64,000 nucleotides of DNA from Pezizomycotina sp. ARF18 (taxonomy: Eukaryota > Ascomycota), in contig AZLU01000004.1 in the NCBI GenBank assembly GCA_002224055.1, forward strand, positions 115,553-179,552, read 5' to 3'. The position numbers were made by a program, and so were the translations under genes. How positions within the stretch are numbered: position 1 is the stretch's first letter; the number at the start of each line of letters is the position of its first letter. The notes beneath the pieces were generated by a model. It was not told the origin of the DNA. It saw nothing but the letters and a program-made list of their open reading frames with translations, and did not search any database. Below, piece after piece: positions 1 through 12,735 of this stretch.

Positions 1-3000
1 GCTAGTCTTCCTAGCCATCCACCCGAATTCTATGTTCAAAAAAGGGATACCGTACTCGCAATAACCAGAATATTTGCTCAATACGGCAGCAGCACTATCT
101 GGTCTTCCTGCAAGGTCGTAAATGCAAATTATCTGGCATTTTTTAACCATAAATACCGTTTCTCAAACAAAACCTAGACCAAAAAAGAAACTAGCGTTGT
201 CGGCGGCGCTGGCACAGACAATACAAACTTGGGATACAAACAAACCAACACATCGTTACGCCTATCACTCCTACCTCCGCTATTAAGGTGGCTTAAAAGA
301 GAAACAGGAGCAAGTACAGAGGAAGGAGTGGAGAGCAGCAGGGTCAATGAGGGTTACTCATTTGTCGCCTTCCTTCAGTCGACGTATAATCAACGAGGGC
401 GGGAAACCCAAAAGGCAGGGGCCATCAAGGCTTGCACAGGGAAATGAGACTGACAAGGCAGAAAATTACGCGGGTCTCAAAGCTGGAGTTTTTACGCAGA
501 AAAACCTTAGCACAAAGAACCCTTGGTCCCGATGGAGATGCTCGTCTCGTATCGTTAAGTTAATTTGCAAGCGCTCATTGGTAAAAGTGCCAGACGATAA
601 AAATCCTCGCTACAAAAATCAACCCCCGAATATGCGTCTGCTAGGACATCCGCAAAAGCTATTAATAAAATTCGCGGTTGTAAGGAGCAATGGTGGCATT
701 TTTATCCCAACCCAGCCTTCCATCCTAACTTAAGTGTGCCTAGCGAAAGGCATTGATGCACCCCGGCGGCGTAAGAGGGACCATCTGAAGCTGCAAAAAT
801 AGTCCAAGGAGCAAGAAAATAAAAATACTTTGGGCATCACAAACTCTTCTTGAGGATGGAGTGGGAAGCGGGCAAAAGTCTGACAATGATGATGGTGATA
901 TGGAAGAACACTCTGAACTTTCCCTCCGAAGATGAAGAATTTAATTATATCGGAGACAATTTCGACAACAAAGACGAAGAGGATTATCAACCTGCAGTTA
1001 CGCACCTTCCAACTTCAAAAACGCGTACTAATACTATTTCTCCTGTGACAGTAAATCCAAAGCCACCACTAAGAAAGATAATATCACTAGGTCCGCAAAT
1101 TTATGAAAGGTTGGGTAAAACAGGAAAACTCGTTAAACTTAGGGATATTTTTCTGATGTTCTTTTTCCTGCTATTTAGCTGCATATTTTTCATTCTGAAT
1201 GTTTTTGTTTAAAGGGAGCTTCTTTTTCTTTTATTTATCTCAAAATTTGTTTTCAGTTGTTTATCTTAGTACTTCCTTTGGTAAAAAGTGCCTCAAGTTC
1301 TGGTAATTCTCTATAGTACTTAGATAAGGCTTATATTATATTATACTGGGACAAATAAGATTTTTGTTTTATTTTTTCGTAGTAAGCAAAAGTAATCCTG
1401 AAGCAGAGCACCATTTGACCTCTTTCGTATGATATGAAACTTCCAACCGAACCTTGGATTTCATCCAGTTTAGTCTTTCCCCTTCTCTTCTTTTCTGAGT
1501 CTTAATACAAAGTTCAACTTCAGAATTATTCGCTGAACATAGTTCATTATAGGAACATTAATATTACATAAAATAAAAAGAGGACCCTGTCTTAATCTAT
1601 CCTTTTGTGATAATAGTACCCACGTTATATATTAACATACAAGTATAAGCCAGGATTAACTCGAATTCTTCACTTTCTTCGCTTTTACGCTTCTCTTCTG
1701 TATGAACACTAAGAGTTCTTTAGTGTGATGAATTAATACTGAAGAAGACTACTGTAGATACATATTTCTCTACTTAAGTAGTCGTAGGATTTCATCCGAA
1801 TATTTAGTTTGGCTTGTGATGATCATCTTGCCAGGATTGAGTATGAATTCCTAAGACTCATCAGGAAAAAAATAGAATAAAGAAAATGTAGAAAAGAATG
1901 GGAAAGAACGAAAATTTGTCAAAGTACTCCTGAATCCGCAGAAACGGGATAACGCCAATTTAAGGAATTGTACAGAGGAAGCAAAATGTCACCTACCAAC
2001 CATCACTTACTTTTAAAATCTCAATTGCAGCGCTAATAAAAGCTAAAATAGCAAACGGAAAAATTTGCTAGAAGATCATCAGTAACGGTATTAGCATTTC
2101 GGATTTATAATTATTCTGCAAACCTTCGTTGTATCTTATTAATATTCACTCCAGAGCTACTGAAGAGAAGGAGAAAACAACATAGAATTCTTTGGAGGGT
2201 CCGAAACTAGTGCGAATGGTGCAATAAAATATCAAGTGAAGAAAGATATTAATAATAATAATGTATATATTAATGTAAGTCCGTTAGCTATCGTAAATGT
2301 AATCATTTTTCTAGTTTACCAAGGAATATTGTGAAATGTGCCAATATTAGATTTGCGGTGCTGTGTCTCATCAATAAGTAGTGGTGTTCAAGTTGCGCCT
2401 TGAAAGAAAAAATTGAAAGAAAAAAAAAAAAAAAAACAGACACCCTCAGTAGTCTATATACCGTAGGGGGAAATATAGAGTCATCTCGGGAATGAGATAT
2501 TTCTACCAAATATCCTGTCAAAGTTCAAAGGAACCCATAGCATTTGAACGTGTTTCTCGGCAGAATAGATAGGATATCAGTGCCAATCGTAGACAAAAAC
2601 TAAAAAAAAAAAAAAAAAAGGAGAGAGTGGTAAATAGAGTAAAGAAAGGAGAACAACAGAGAGGGATGATCCGTCCGCGTTAATACTTTCTTCGGAGGCG
2701 ATACTAGACTACCCTCAGTTACTGAAGTCTCCACCGGAGGAGATTCTAGACTATTTTTATCTCAGCAATACATCATCAAAAGGGAAATGAGAACTCAGGT
2801 ATCGTCTTAGATTACAAGTTTAAACGTCATGAGCTTGTCCTGAAAAAAATCCCTTCTGTTTGATTTCGTTTTCTTTCTTGTGGCGTAATGTTCGGATTGA
2901 AATGGTTACCGATTATTACTGTACATATACATTTTATAGAGAATCCTGCTCCACCCTTACCTCGTGGTTGTTCCTGCGGTATACCGGTAGTTCAAAAACG

Positions 3001-3753
3001 AAATCTCCAGCATCGTCACTCAATCCGTTCGCGTACATGTACGAAAATACTGCCCTCGCGACGTCTGAGTCACAAGCGTTTTCGGCTTCCTCTTGTTTCC
3101 CTAATATAATTATAATATTCTCATCTCATTTCTTCTCCTCTTAGCCTCCCTTCCCAAACAAGGGCTGTAACTTGAGAGCCCTCATGGAAACTTTTTCTCT
3201 CGCTGCCTCACTTGCTGATTGGACACACACTTCACTTACTAGAGCTCCTTCACTCCACCTTACTTTTCTTATCTCGGCATACTCCGCATTCAAAGAGACC
3301 GGCCGAACACGGTTGCGGTTGAAATCGCGTCGGTTTTCGCCGCTCCTCAGTATCTTTAGTTATAAAACATCGGGCCTAAGTCTCCACCTGGAACTCTACA
3401 AGCAAGAAACATGGAAAGAAGGTCAAAAATAAGGAAGCAGTGAACTATCCGGATGACATGATGCTCAACGAACTTTGAAGATTGTGAATGAAATGGAAAA
3501 TATGGTGTTTTACAGGCCGTCAAAGATGAAATATAGCCTCAATGTAATTATCATGATCATTGCTGGCCAGACGACGAAATGCCGGTGCTTCTGCCACCCA
3601 ACAATCAAATATTCTCTTAAAACCCGGGATTAATAAGAAATCGCAGACGGAGCTACATTTGAAGGTCAGCTATCACTCAAGTAGGTATCTAGAGCCAGGG
3701 GATCCTGTCGGCCAATTTTTTCGGAAATACTCCTCGGAACGTAGGGGAGGATT

Positions 3754-3754
<1 letters not shown>

Positions 3755-3785
<31 letters not shown>
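3755..3785. repeat. A31 mononucleotide tract
   Basis: A run of 31 A on the + strand in gene-free DNA. It is one of about two dozen A or T runs of at least 15 nt in the window. Confidence 0.9.
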
Positions 3786-3787
<2 letters not shown>

Positions 3788-5206
3788 AATCGCGTTGAAT
3801 GGCCACAACGAGAGCACTTAATGCAAACGACCAGAGTTATATTGAGGGACAAGGGATGGAGCGCAGAGAAAGAGACATCGACGAAGCAGCGGATACCGCT
3901 AACAGGGAGATGAATTAAACTCGAGAAAGATGTTTACAACGAAAATGATGATTCCACGCGATTCCGAGGCGACAGGCATATATGGCGGAAATCGAAAAAA
4001 ACAAATAAGAAGAAATTCGTGAATGCATGGAATGTACATATATTTTCTTACCTGCCCTAGCAGAGCACTCCGAGCTGCAGTGAGACGTAAGGAGATAATC
4101 CCGGTCGGATCGGGCATATATCCGCAGACAAACCCCAAGAATATTGAGTTTCTTTGAAGCGTAATAAATTCAGTAGAACGAGGAACCCGCTAATGCTGAG
4201 CGAAATTACCAACGAGAAATTTATTAATCATATTCGCCCAATAACTGTAATATCAGCCAATCAAAGTCTTGCTCGTAAGTTTCGTTATGAATATATAGAG
4301 GTTATTAGGAATATAGTTCCTTTAGCTATGTAAGTAAGGCCAACGACCTTTTATTAGATCTTAAACGCAAAATAGAGAATGCCTAGCCTAGGGAAGTTAT
4401 AACTCACTTCGCTATAGAGTAAAGAAAATACTGTGAATAGAAAATACCAGGATGACCATTAAACCTTAGGACAGCGATTACGGACTATGGTAACCAGGTC
4501 AGGTTACTAGCGAGGCAACTAGGATATATGTCTGTCGAAAGCCTGCCTACCCCTCATAATCGAAGCTCTATATTTGCACTCTGAAGTATTCTTTTATTCT
4601 TCCGCCGAGTTTCATAATGAGGATCGTGTAACTCCTACCGGTCGTGCAGTCCGACGGTAGGGTCCGTGTAGTACAATCAATGCACCAATTTTATTCCGTT
4701 CTCTACAACCAAAACACGCTTAGCGTATATTAATCTAGTAAGCTGCTCATCTGGCAATATAAAGAGCGTCTGGGTATTAACGTACTTCACATATCATTCA
4801 GAGTTAGTTTTCCCGTCCTGGGAGTGCTTCAGCGTCGTAAACTAACATCGCGCAGTTGTTATGCCTCTCGATGTCCTTTCAAAAATGATATATCCAAGCT
4901 AAATTCCTCTGAGCTACCTTTTATCCTTTCAGCTGCTGGTTCCTTCTCATGGCCGAAATAAGAAACCCCGCAAAGCGGCCGTGAACTTCCTTGTTCCTGT
5001 CACCTGCCAATTGCCGTTTGCACATTTGCATCAGACAATGATTTCTTGCTTTCCTCGTTTGGGTTATGTACTATAGCCCGTTCTCTTGAATGGGAAAGGT
5101 AACTGCTCATACTAAGCGCACTACTGCTACCCGTAGGTTAAAATCTCGCAATCATGTTCATGAGCAAAATAGGTATTATACACCAACAATAAATACCCAA
5201 GATATA

Positions 5207-5359
5207 GGCATGCCTGCTTTTAAAGAATAATCGCTATTTGGGACTACGTATAAGTTAAATAATACTACTAGTAGGAAGAATAGCAAAGCTTTTGTGAAAG
5301 GTTCAAAACCTAGAGTGTGGGCTTGATACAGCGAGATTGCGAGTATTTGCGTATACCGG
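5207..5359 (+). repeat. Diverged dispersed repeat, copy A
   Basis: This stretch aligns with 9509-9656 in the same orientation. Shared blocks include TTTAAA after a CTGC motif, an AGAATAG block, the exact string TCAAAACCTA, and GATACAGCGA followed by GTATTTG. Identity by eye is roughly 70-75% over the last 70 bp, and many of the differences are transitions. On the minus strand both copies can encode LGFEP-(S/F)-TK, so this may be a remnant of a transposable element. I cannot name the element. Confidence 0.6.
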
Positions 5360-6609
5360 CTGTCGACGACAGCAAAGCTTAGTAGGGCTTGTACGTGAAA
5401 ACTACTCAATTCGCTCCCTTTTTTGCCGGAGATGGCCGCGTTGATAAATTACTACGGATCTTGATGCTAAGACCCAACATTGTTTATCTTCTACGTCTTT
5501 TTTTTTTTTTTGATTGACTTGGAATCTTATTTTTATGTTTTTATTATTATTATTTATTGGAGTAGTTTTTCCTTGATTGTTTCTTTCGAGCAAGAAAAAA
5601 GGAGAGGGGGAAAAGAAAACATCCAAACATTTCTGTTCTCATTTTCAAGTATGAAAGTTCGAACAAATGCCGCCAAGTAGGAATATATCTTCAAGGTGGA
5701 TGAGCTCCTTGTTCGACCCATCAGATCTCTTATGAGTGTTAACGCGAATATGTTTTTGGAATATTTGGTGCTCATTTTATTGCTCTTTCTCTACAACATA
5801 GTTATTCGGACCGAGTTTTCAACCTACTAGATATACTGCTTTAAGGCCATTTACTATTATATCTGAACCACTGTAACGTAGGAATAAAAAATAAAAAAAT
5901 AAAAATTCCTTTCATGCTCAACATGATTTTCCAAAAAGGAGAAGCGAAAAGGAGACCTTTTAGGAATTCCCAGCTGCCTTATTCTATTGAAGTTCAAATT
6001 CATCAAACAGAATGCTTCCCAGAGGATTGTAATCCGTCCGTGGCCTCATTTCGAGCTACTTCCAATTCCTTTTGGCTATATGTTTTTCTTCTCACTACGA
6101 AAGCAGCTAATGACCTTGAAGAAACACTCTCGTCTGGCTTCATAGCCATCCTTCGTACTAGGAAGGGAAGCTTTAGTCTTCTATTGCAACTTTTCTAGTA
6201 ATTCTCGTATGTTTAGCATCCCACGTGGATCATCTACTCGCGATGAGCATAATAGTGGAATTATTGAACACATGACGTTACTGTTGAACGAATAATGAAA
6301 ACAAGAAGAAAGTCTTAGGTTAATTTTCTTTTGTGTATCCAATATATGCTACATGGGTAACAGAGCGTGGGAGCTGTATCCATGAGTAATAATATTTGGT
6401 CCGTCTAGCTTATAAATATACCTTTTACGTCCATAGGTTTCTCTTTTTCTTTTTTATTAACCCTATTATTCTCTATACTTTGCAAAAAAAAAAAATTTAG
6501 ATCCAACTTGCTTGGGCTTCGGATAGAGAGAATGCCGAACAAAGACATGGTCAGAAATGATTATTGAAAATTAAAAAATAAAAAAAAATAAAATAAAAAA
6601 AACATAGAT

Positions 6610-6727
6610 TGCGTTGTCCGGGAATCGAACCCGGCCCTAATGCTTGACAAGCAAGTTCTGGGAGCGCTGATAGCGTGCGAGAGCGTGCATTGGAAGGCAT
6701 CAATCCTAACCACTAGACTAACAACGC
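6610..6727 (-). tRNA. tRNA-Gly(UCC) with 46-nt intron
   Basis: On the minus strand the acceptor arms GCGTTGT and ACAACGC pair, followed by discriminator A. The D arm is GTCT/GGAT, and the T arm is CCGGG-TTCGATT-CCCGG. The anticodon stem GATGC pairs with GCATT (one G-U), giving loop CTTCCAA with anticodon UCC. The intron lies at the canonical position 37/38: exon 1 is 6727-6691, the intron 6690-6645, and exon 2 6644-6610. Mature length is 72 nt. A reading with anticodon GUC (Asp) from a TTGTCAA loop was considered, but its stem is only 3 bp and the body matches fungal tRNA-Gly. Confidence 0.93.
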
Positions 6728-9508
6728 GGAGCGTGTTCTAGTGAAGATAACGGCAAATTTTATCCATTATAAAGATTGAAGTATAAAACGCCAAGATACA
6801 GGGTATTAAGTTTGCTGGTAGGTTTCGGAAGTTCGGTTAATCTCGGATGACCAATCTAGAAAATCTTAATCGAAATTTGAATTAAATTTTGTATGGAAGT
6901 TACACTCTTTTTGATCTCGGGTCTCAACTGCTTGATTGCTGAGCTACTTTTTTTTTTTTTTTTTTTTTCTGGTTACGATCAACTAGATTGTTGAGATTCT
7001 TATTCAGCTTTATAATAAATTACCATAAACATTAGCAAATATGTATAATATAGCGAAGAATAAGTATATGCTCGTCTATAAGGATTTATACTCCGTAGTT
7101 TGCTGAATTTCTTCTATATAAAATACTTAAGTATAATAATAATGTATAATTATCAAATTTCTTCAAAAGACCTGTCATCTTCGATTTTGGTCAAAAACTC
7201 TACCAAATGTCGACCAAATTTTGAAATTTCCTTAAAATGCGAAGTGTTACCCGTCAAATAATCGATTTATAGCCTTTTCTCGACGAAAAACGGCTTTATT
7301 TTGATAAAATTAGACGAAAATAAAGTAACCACGGGCTTTCGCATAAGGTGAAATTTTTTATATATAGAAACTCTATCTACTTTTTAGTTTTTACGTTATT
7401 ATTAGTTTTTTATGTCGTTTTATTTTCCTTTAACTGCCTATAGTGCTTAAAGATAAGAATAGTATTCTTTTTTTTGTTAACCCACGAAAGTTCTTTAGAC
7501 AAGAAAGTTCTTTAGACAAGAAGGTATTTTTAAAAAAAATCGAAGGATTTTAGCAGTTTTTAATGAGATTTAAGTCTTGTTACGCTGTAGATTAGTTATT
7601 AGTTGTACTATAGTAGCTCACGCCGCCTGGCATTTTGCGGCTCAAAAGGACATACGTGCCTTAATATATACATAAATACATGTACATACATACATATTCA
7701 CTAGTTTTGACGGTATTGGGATAATTGACGGAGCAGAAGTCGAAATCACTGTGGCCGAGAAACCCTATATGTTTTAATTCTCGCTGCGGGGGCCTTACAG
7801 CTCATATTATATCAAGCGCTGTTCCGTAGCCATAAGCAACTTCTGATAAACACGGCGTCGTAGACTCGTAGTTAATAGATTTGATCTGCAATGGAGGCGC
7901 TTTCTCTGTTTCGAATTTCTTTCTCCCTGTCTAGATAACTTTATGTAGCCAATCAAAGCATACTCATTTCAAGGATTATATACCTTAATTTTTGTATTAC
8001 ATCTATGCTACGGAGTTTCGGACGAGATGGGTTTAACAGGGTCAGATGGGGCTTAATTGTGGGACGCCATATGGACACAAAAGCTTCGCACTTGATATTT
8101 GTTACAAAGGCATATAGCACCTCGTAGTTAATTAAATACTCGATAACACTTTTCCCGTAAATCAAGAAATATACCTCTAACACTGCACCCATGGATTTGT
8201 TCCAGCACTATCATCGATGGGTTCGGGACTTTCAAGAGGCACGTGAAAAGTCAGAGGTCAGAAATAATGTGTCGACGAGGTTGCTGGGAGCTGGTATTGG
8301 CTATACAGAATCTTTATTTATGTCGACAATGGGGGAAGGGTTTGTTTGTTCAGTGTGCACGGGGTTTGGGTAGTAATTTTTAGCGGGCTCGAGATATCGC
8401 GAGTCCTCTTTACAAGCGGACCAAACAAGTATTTAAACACTCTGGAGCGAGTAATATATACGCTATTGGGTCCGAAAAGGCCGTAAGGCGGAAAAAGTGT
8501 AAGATAAGTCTATATGGTTTCGAACGCGCACGCTCATTCCCATGTCCAAGAAGTTTTAAATCTTTGAAGGGTTTCAAAATTATCTTTTTAGAAAGTTCTT
8601 ATATCGCGACTCCCCTCCTTCACTGGTTTCTTATTTATCCTATTTTATATTTGACTGATAAAACGTGCTTTCTTCATAGGTTCCTAGGCTCGCGTGCTTT
8701 CCCCCCTTTTCTTGTCTATTTACAAATTTTTTTCTTGGACCCTTGAGGAAGAAACAAAGTGTGAGGGATGTATCGATGTGGTACAAAGTTAGAAGGTAGT
8801 CAAATATATGAATAATATCTCGAAATGTTCGGTTGCGGATATCCCTTATTCAGTAATTATTTATAAAAGAATCTTTTTTGCATCTTTTTCCGTTTTCTCC
8901 GTTAATATATGGCTTTGACTATATTCGTAAACCCAAATCTCTTATACCCGTAACTGACACGCACAGTCCAGCCTACAATAATCAATAATTTCTTTTTTTT
9001 TAAAAAAAAGAAAAGAAAAAAGAAAAGATGGAGATCTGCTTTGGTGCTCTGCCCCACGTAACTATAGCTATTAACCACGTAGATATTATTGTACCTATTA
9101 GCCACGTAAATATTTAATTAATTTATTTAAGCTATATATTTCAATATTATTACTATTACTATTATTGTTACTATTATTATTATAGGTCTGAGATAGCATT
9201 ACATAGTACTATCGCCTTTTCCCAGCAGGTTCCCACTATCCAGATTCCACCGTCGCTTTCATATATCTTCAAAAAAATATAATTTGAAGGTGTGGCGTCA
9301 AAGCGGTCTCGAGGTACAAGTTGGGCGGGCAATTTTGGCATAGAGATCTTTTATATTCACAAAATCGGACCTGCTTGCGACAATGTGGCTTCTAAATTAT
9401 ATTTTCGTGGTGGTAAGTATCTGCCGGCTGTAGATTCAAATCTTCCAAATCATATATGCGAGCAAAAGGATTTTTATTGAGCATGAGGATTAAAATACAC
9501 AAATTGTA

Positions 9509-9656
9509 GGCACGTCTGCCTTTAAATACATAATAATGTAGCTAGTTGTGACTGCTATAATGCTTATAGCAGAAAGAATAGTGAAGTTCTTTGTTGAGGG
9601 CTCAAAACCTAAGGTTTTGGCCAGATACAGCGACATCGCGGGTATTTGTATGGCGG
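9509..9656 (+). repeat. Diverged dispersed repeat, copy B
   Basis: Partner of 5207-5359 (see there). A 110-codon frame (9548-9880, +) runs through this copy, but it has no match to a family I know and is probably accidental or an element remnant. Confidence 0.6.
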
Positions 9657-12600
9657 TTATCAAGGAGAACAAGCTTTATACGCCAACACCGACTTCTTTT
9701 GATTCTGAATCTAGCGCATACTGGCAAGCTAACTTTCCTGAGCGCCTAAAATTTACGAATAATGATATAAGGTCTACAATAAATATCATCCTAAGCAAAT
9801 ACGATAAGCTCAGCGAAGGGGTTGGGTATTGTGAGTACCGTGAAGAGAAGAGTATTCTTATTATGATTGTTTCAGGGTGAGAATAATGACCCGGCCGCTC
9901 ACTGTATCGGGTTAACAGGGCCAGAAGGCACGTGAATTAGAGAGGGGAAGGATCTCCAGAGGCACTTTAGGCGCATTTTAAGAACAATTTTTAGATCCGT
10001 AACTAAATAAAAGAAAATGGATCAGTTCTACATTTAGAATCGTAAAATCCGTGGTGATGCCATACATGGTTATCTAGATTAATTCGAACCTCTTTGCATC
10101 TATACTCTTTTTTCTTTAAACTTATGTATTTAGAGGTGCCAAGAGTTCAATAGATAGTTAACAGCTTTCAGCTGACCGGTTGAAGTTCTAATCTAACAGG
10201 TTATAACGACGCTTCTCCCTCCAATGATCTACGTTGATATGTGGGATCTTGTGCGATCGCCTGCTACGAAAGCCAAGAACACTGGGGAGCTCTTATCTGC
10301 AGAAAAGAAAGCTCGTAGGAAGTCAAAGGTTTGATTATGAATCTCAGGAATAAACATACCTGCAGTTATCAGATCATATAGTGAGCGAATACAAATCTCC
10401 CCAAACCAGTAAAACCACATGTGCATACCTCCGACCCAGAGCTGCAATTAGTTGGCGAAAGACGAGTACGAAATCGAGTCAAAATCGGGTATACATGACG
10501 AGCAAAACCGCACATGCCTCAAAGCCAGGCAATGAAGCAGTTAATGGCGAGACTCCTACGTATAATACCGAAAAAAAGGAGGGCGGTCTAAGCAAGGGCT
10601 TAGAACGCGAAAGCTTTTGCTTCATAGCTCGGAGAAACGCATGGTCTGCTCCGGGTCCATTCACTACAATATACCATGCTCCTTACCGAGCAGATGTCGC
10701 AATCATAATGATTTCATTTGAAACCGTTCCACTTTGGAATATATATTATTACCCCTCCTTTATCGCAATTATTAACGTAATTAACTCTCCTGATCTCGTC
10801 CTGGCTTCACAGTTAGTGAATATACTGCAGTATTACCAGTGTCCCCAGTAGAGTTAGAAATTTCCTCAGTTATTCTTTGCAAGAGAATATCGTTGGAAAA
10901 GCTTGAAATGAGGATATATCATTTTCTTTGTCTACCATTCCAACATTTTCGCTCGCTATATATACTTGTACAGTCTAGCAGAAGGATAAAGACTCTGACA
11001 GACGGAGTTAATAAAGCTGGGTTTTCATTATTTATACGAATTGACAAAATGACCAAATGGACGCCGCCGTTGGCACTATATCTGAAGCCTGTGAGGTCTT
11101 TGGAATATATCTATAACACTTTCATAATTGACTTCTTCAAAAATGTACCGTTTTTGCCTGGTTAGTAGCCTAGCTTTCTAAAACTCCCAAGATGGGTGAC
11201 AAGGATTCCTTTTGAAAACTTTCTGTTACTATATAATCCGCGTCTCCTGACGCTTACAGAGCGTCCGTGCTCTTAGTTTCTATCCCACTGGCGCGACACA
11301 ACCATAAGGCAAAAATGCAAATTTTCGCATATAATTAATTGATCCATGCTATATTTTATTCTTTTCAGATCTTTTGTGTAACGGCAAAACTAATGCGCTG
11401 CTGATCTGATTTATTATCAGATATCTTTTCCTCCTCTACGTAAGTTTGGTGCAGATTAATGCGCCGCCGGCTTTGGATATATACTGAGCGCAGAAAACTA
11501 GAAACAACTATCGAAATACTTGAAGGTGAGGTATATACAAGTGGTAGAAGTGCGTACCGGTATCCGTTGGTCAACAGTGCTCGATGACAGCGATGCTCTA
11601 GTATATCGCAGGTGATGAACCACTGTTCCTGATCCATGTTCACAAGGATCGTCACCCGAATTCTAAATGTATCAAAATAATGAGAATATATACTTCTGAT
11701 TTCTAAAGATTTCGTATATTAAATAATGAAGGAAAGTTGGCTTCATAAAAAAGTATAATCCCGAAATGTGTAAGCGAAAAGCTGTGTAGCCATACCTCGT
11801 CGATTTGCCCGTTCTAGACACCAATGAGATGCCAAAATGAATGGGAGTAGAAAAGACGGGGACAGACGACATTTGGTCTTACCTTCGTTTTAAGAAGTTG
11901 GTTTGTAAACGTCTCTCTGTTTTTTCGAGAGAAAAAAAGACTTACAATGCTAACATTTTTACATGATCTTATTCTCATTCGCTTATATGTGTAATCCTCT
12001 GAGAATTTGTTAAATCTGCACACAAATACCATTCTGTCACCTCTCCCCAAATAAATTGTCGATTCAGCAAAATAAATGCTGTTGTACCAGGACTTCCTGG
12101 ATGCAAAGAGCATACGAGGAGAGATCTGGGAAATCCCCAAGCCCCGTATTACGGAAGGAGAGAGAGACCTGTTTGGAAAGCTTGCGCATATATTATATTC
12201 TCCTTCTTCTCCTTCTCCTTATAAGCTACATGGTTAGACACAGAAGATGTCAGTTAGAGCTTTTACCCGCTTGCGGATATAATGCGAAGAAACTGTAGTT
12301 TCCTTCCAGGCATGCAATTTGGATCGTGGTTTTGGGCATGGTGTGGTCATCAAGGCTAGTTATTGGTAGAGGAGATCAGTTTTATCTCCTTGGGCGTGCC
12401 GAAACAAGGTTTGTCAAAGTAGTTCCACAGAAGCGTCCATTCCGGATCCGTTGCCTGCAAAGTATCATTTCTTCCTTAGTTTGCGGAACGCCATCGAAAA
12501 AGCCTCAAACTCCTGAGATTTCATTAAAAGAGGGTAAGGAGTATGAAACCGCTTCATGACTTGTAATTGACCAACAGGATAATAATCCTAGCTGCTATAG

Positions 12601-12702
12601 TATTCTAAAGGACAAGAATTTCTTTTGATGAATGTAGAAGATGGTAAATAAAGCGTATATATATATAACATCAAAGACAAAAACGAACGTGATCGTGCAA
12701 GG

Positions 12703-12727
12703 AAAAAAAAAAAAAAAAAAAAAAAAA
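12703..12727. repeat. A25 tract just past a stop codon
   Basis: A run of 25 A on the + strand. It begins 8 bp downstream of the TAA of the minus-strand gene at 12736-14610, so it reads as T25 in that gene's 3' region. Confidence 0.9.
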
Positions 12728-12735
12728 CAAAGCCA

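Larger units (their letters stand above)
1..6609. other. AT-rich gene-poor region
   Basis: I see no recognisable gene here on either strand. Open frames are short and lack familiar motifs. One stretch at 850-1212 (+) reads as an acidic, lysine-containing peptide (SEDEEFNYIGDNFDNKDEED around 922-981) and then runs into a phenylalanine/leucine-rich AT tail; it may be a remnant of a coding sequence, but nothing identifies it. The region carries A/T runs at 2420-2436, 2602-2619, 3755-3785 and 5498-5511, and one copy of a dispersed repeat. Confidence 0.6.
6728..12735. other. AT-rich gene-poor region
   Basis: No recognisable protein gene was found. The region contains the T21 run 6948-6968, the second copy of the dispersed repeat at 9509-9656, and AT-rich low-complexity DNA around 9000-9180. 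A frame of about 156 codons at 10381-10851 (+) has no motif that I recognise, and the opposite strand there is also open, so I do not call either. Short (TCC)n/(CTT)n imperfect repeats occur near 12200. Confidence 0.55.

Noticed and set aside
6645-6660. tRNA-Asp anticodon (GUC) in the tRNA at 6610-6727
   Set aside because: The stem around TTGTCAA is only 3 bp, while GATGC/GCATT gives a full anticodon stem with UCC and the body matches tRNA-Gly.
9548-9880. 110-codon + strand frame
   Set aside because: It overlaps the dispersed repeat and has no recognisable motif; too weak to call a gene.
10381-10851. 156-codon + strand frame
   Set aside because: No family motif, no compositional support, and the opposite strand is also open over part of it.
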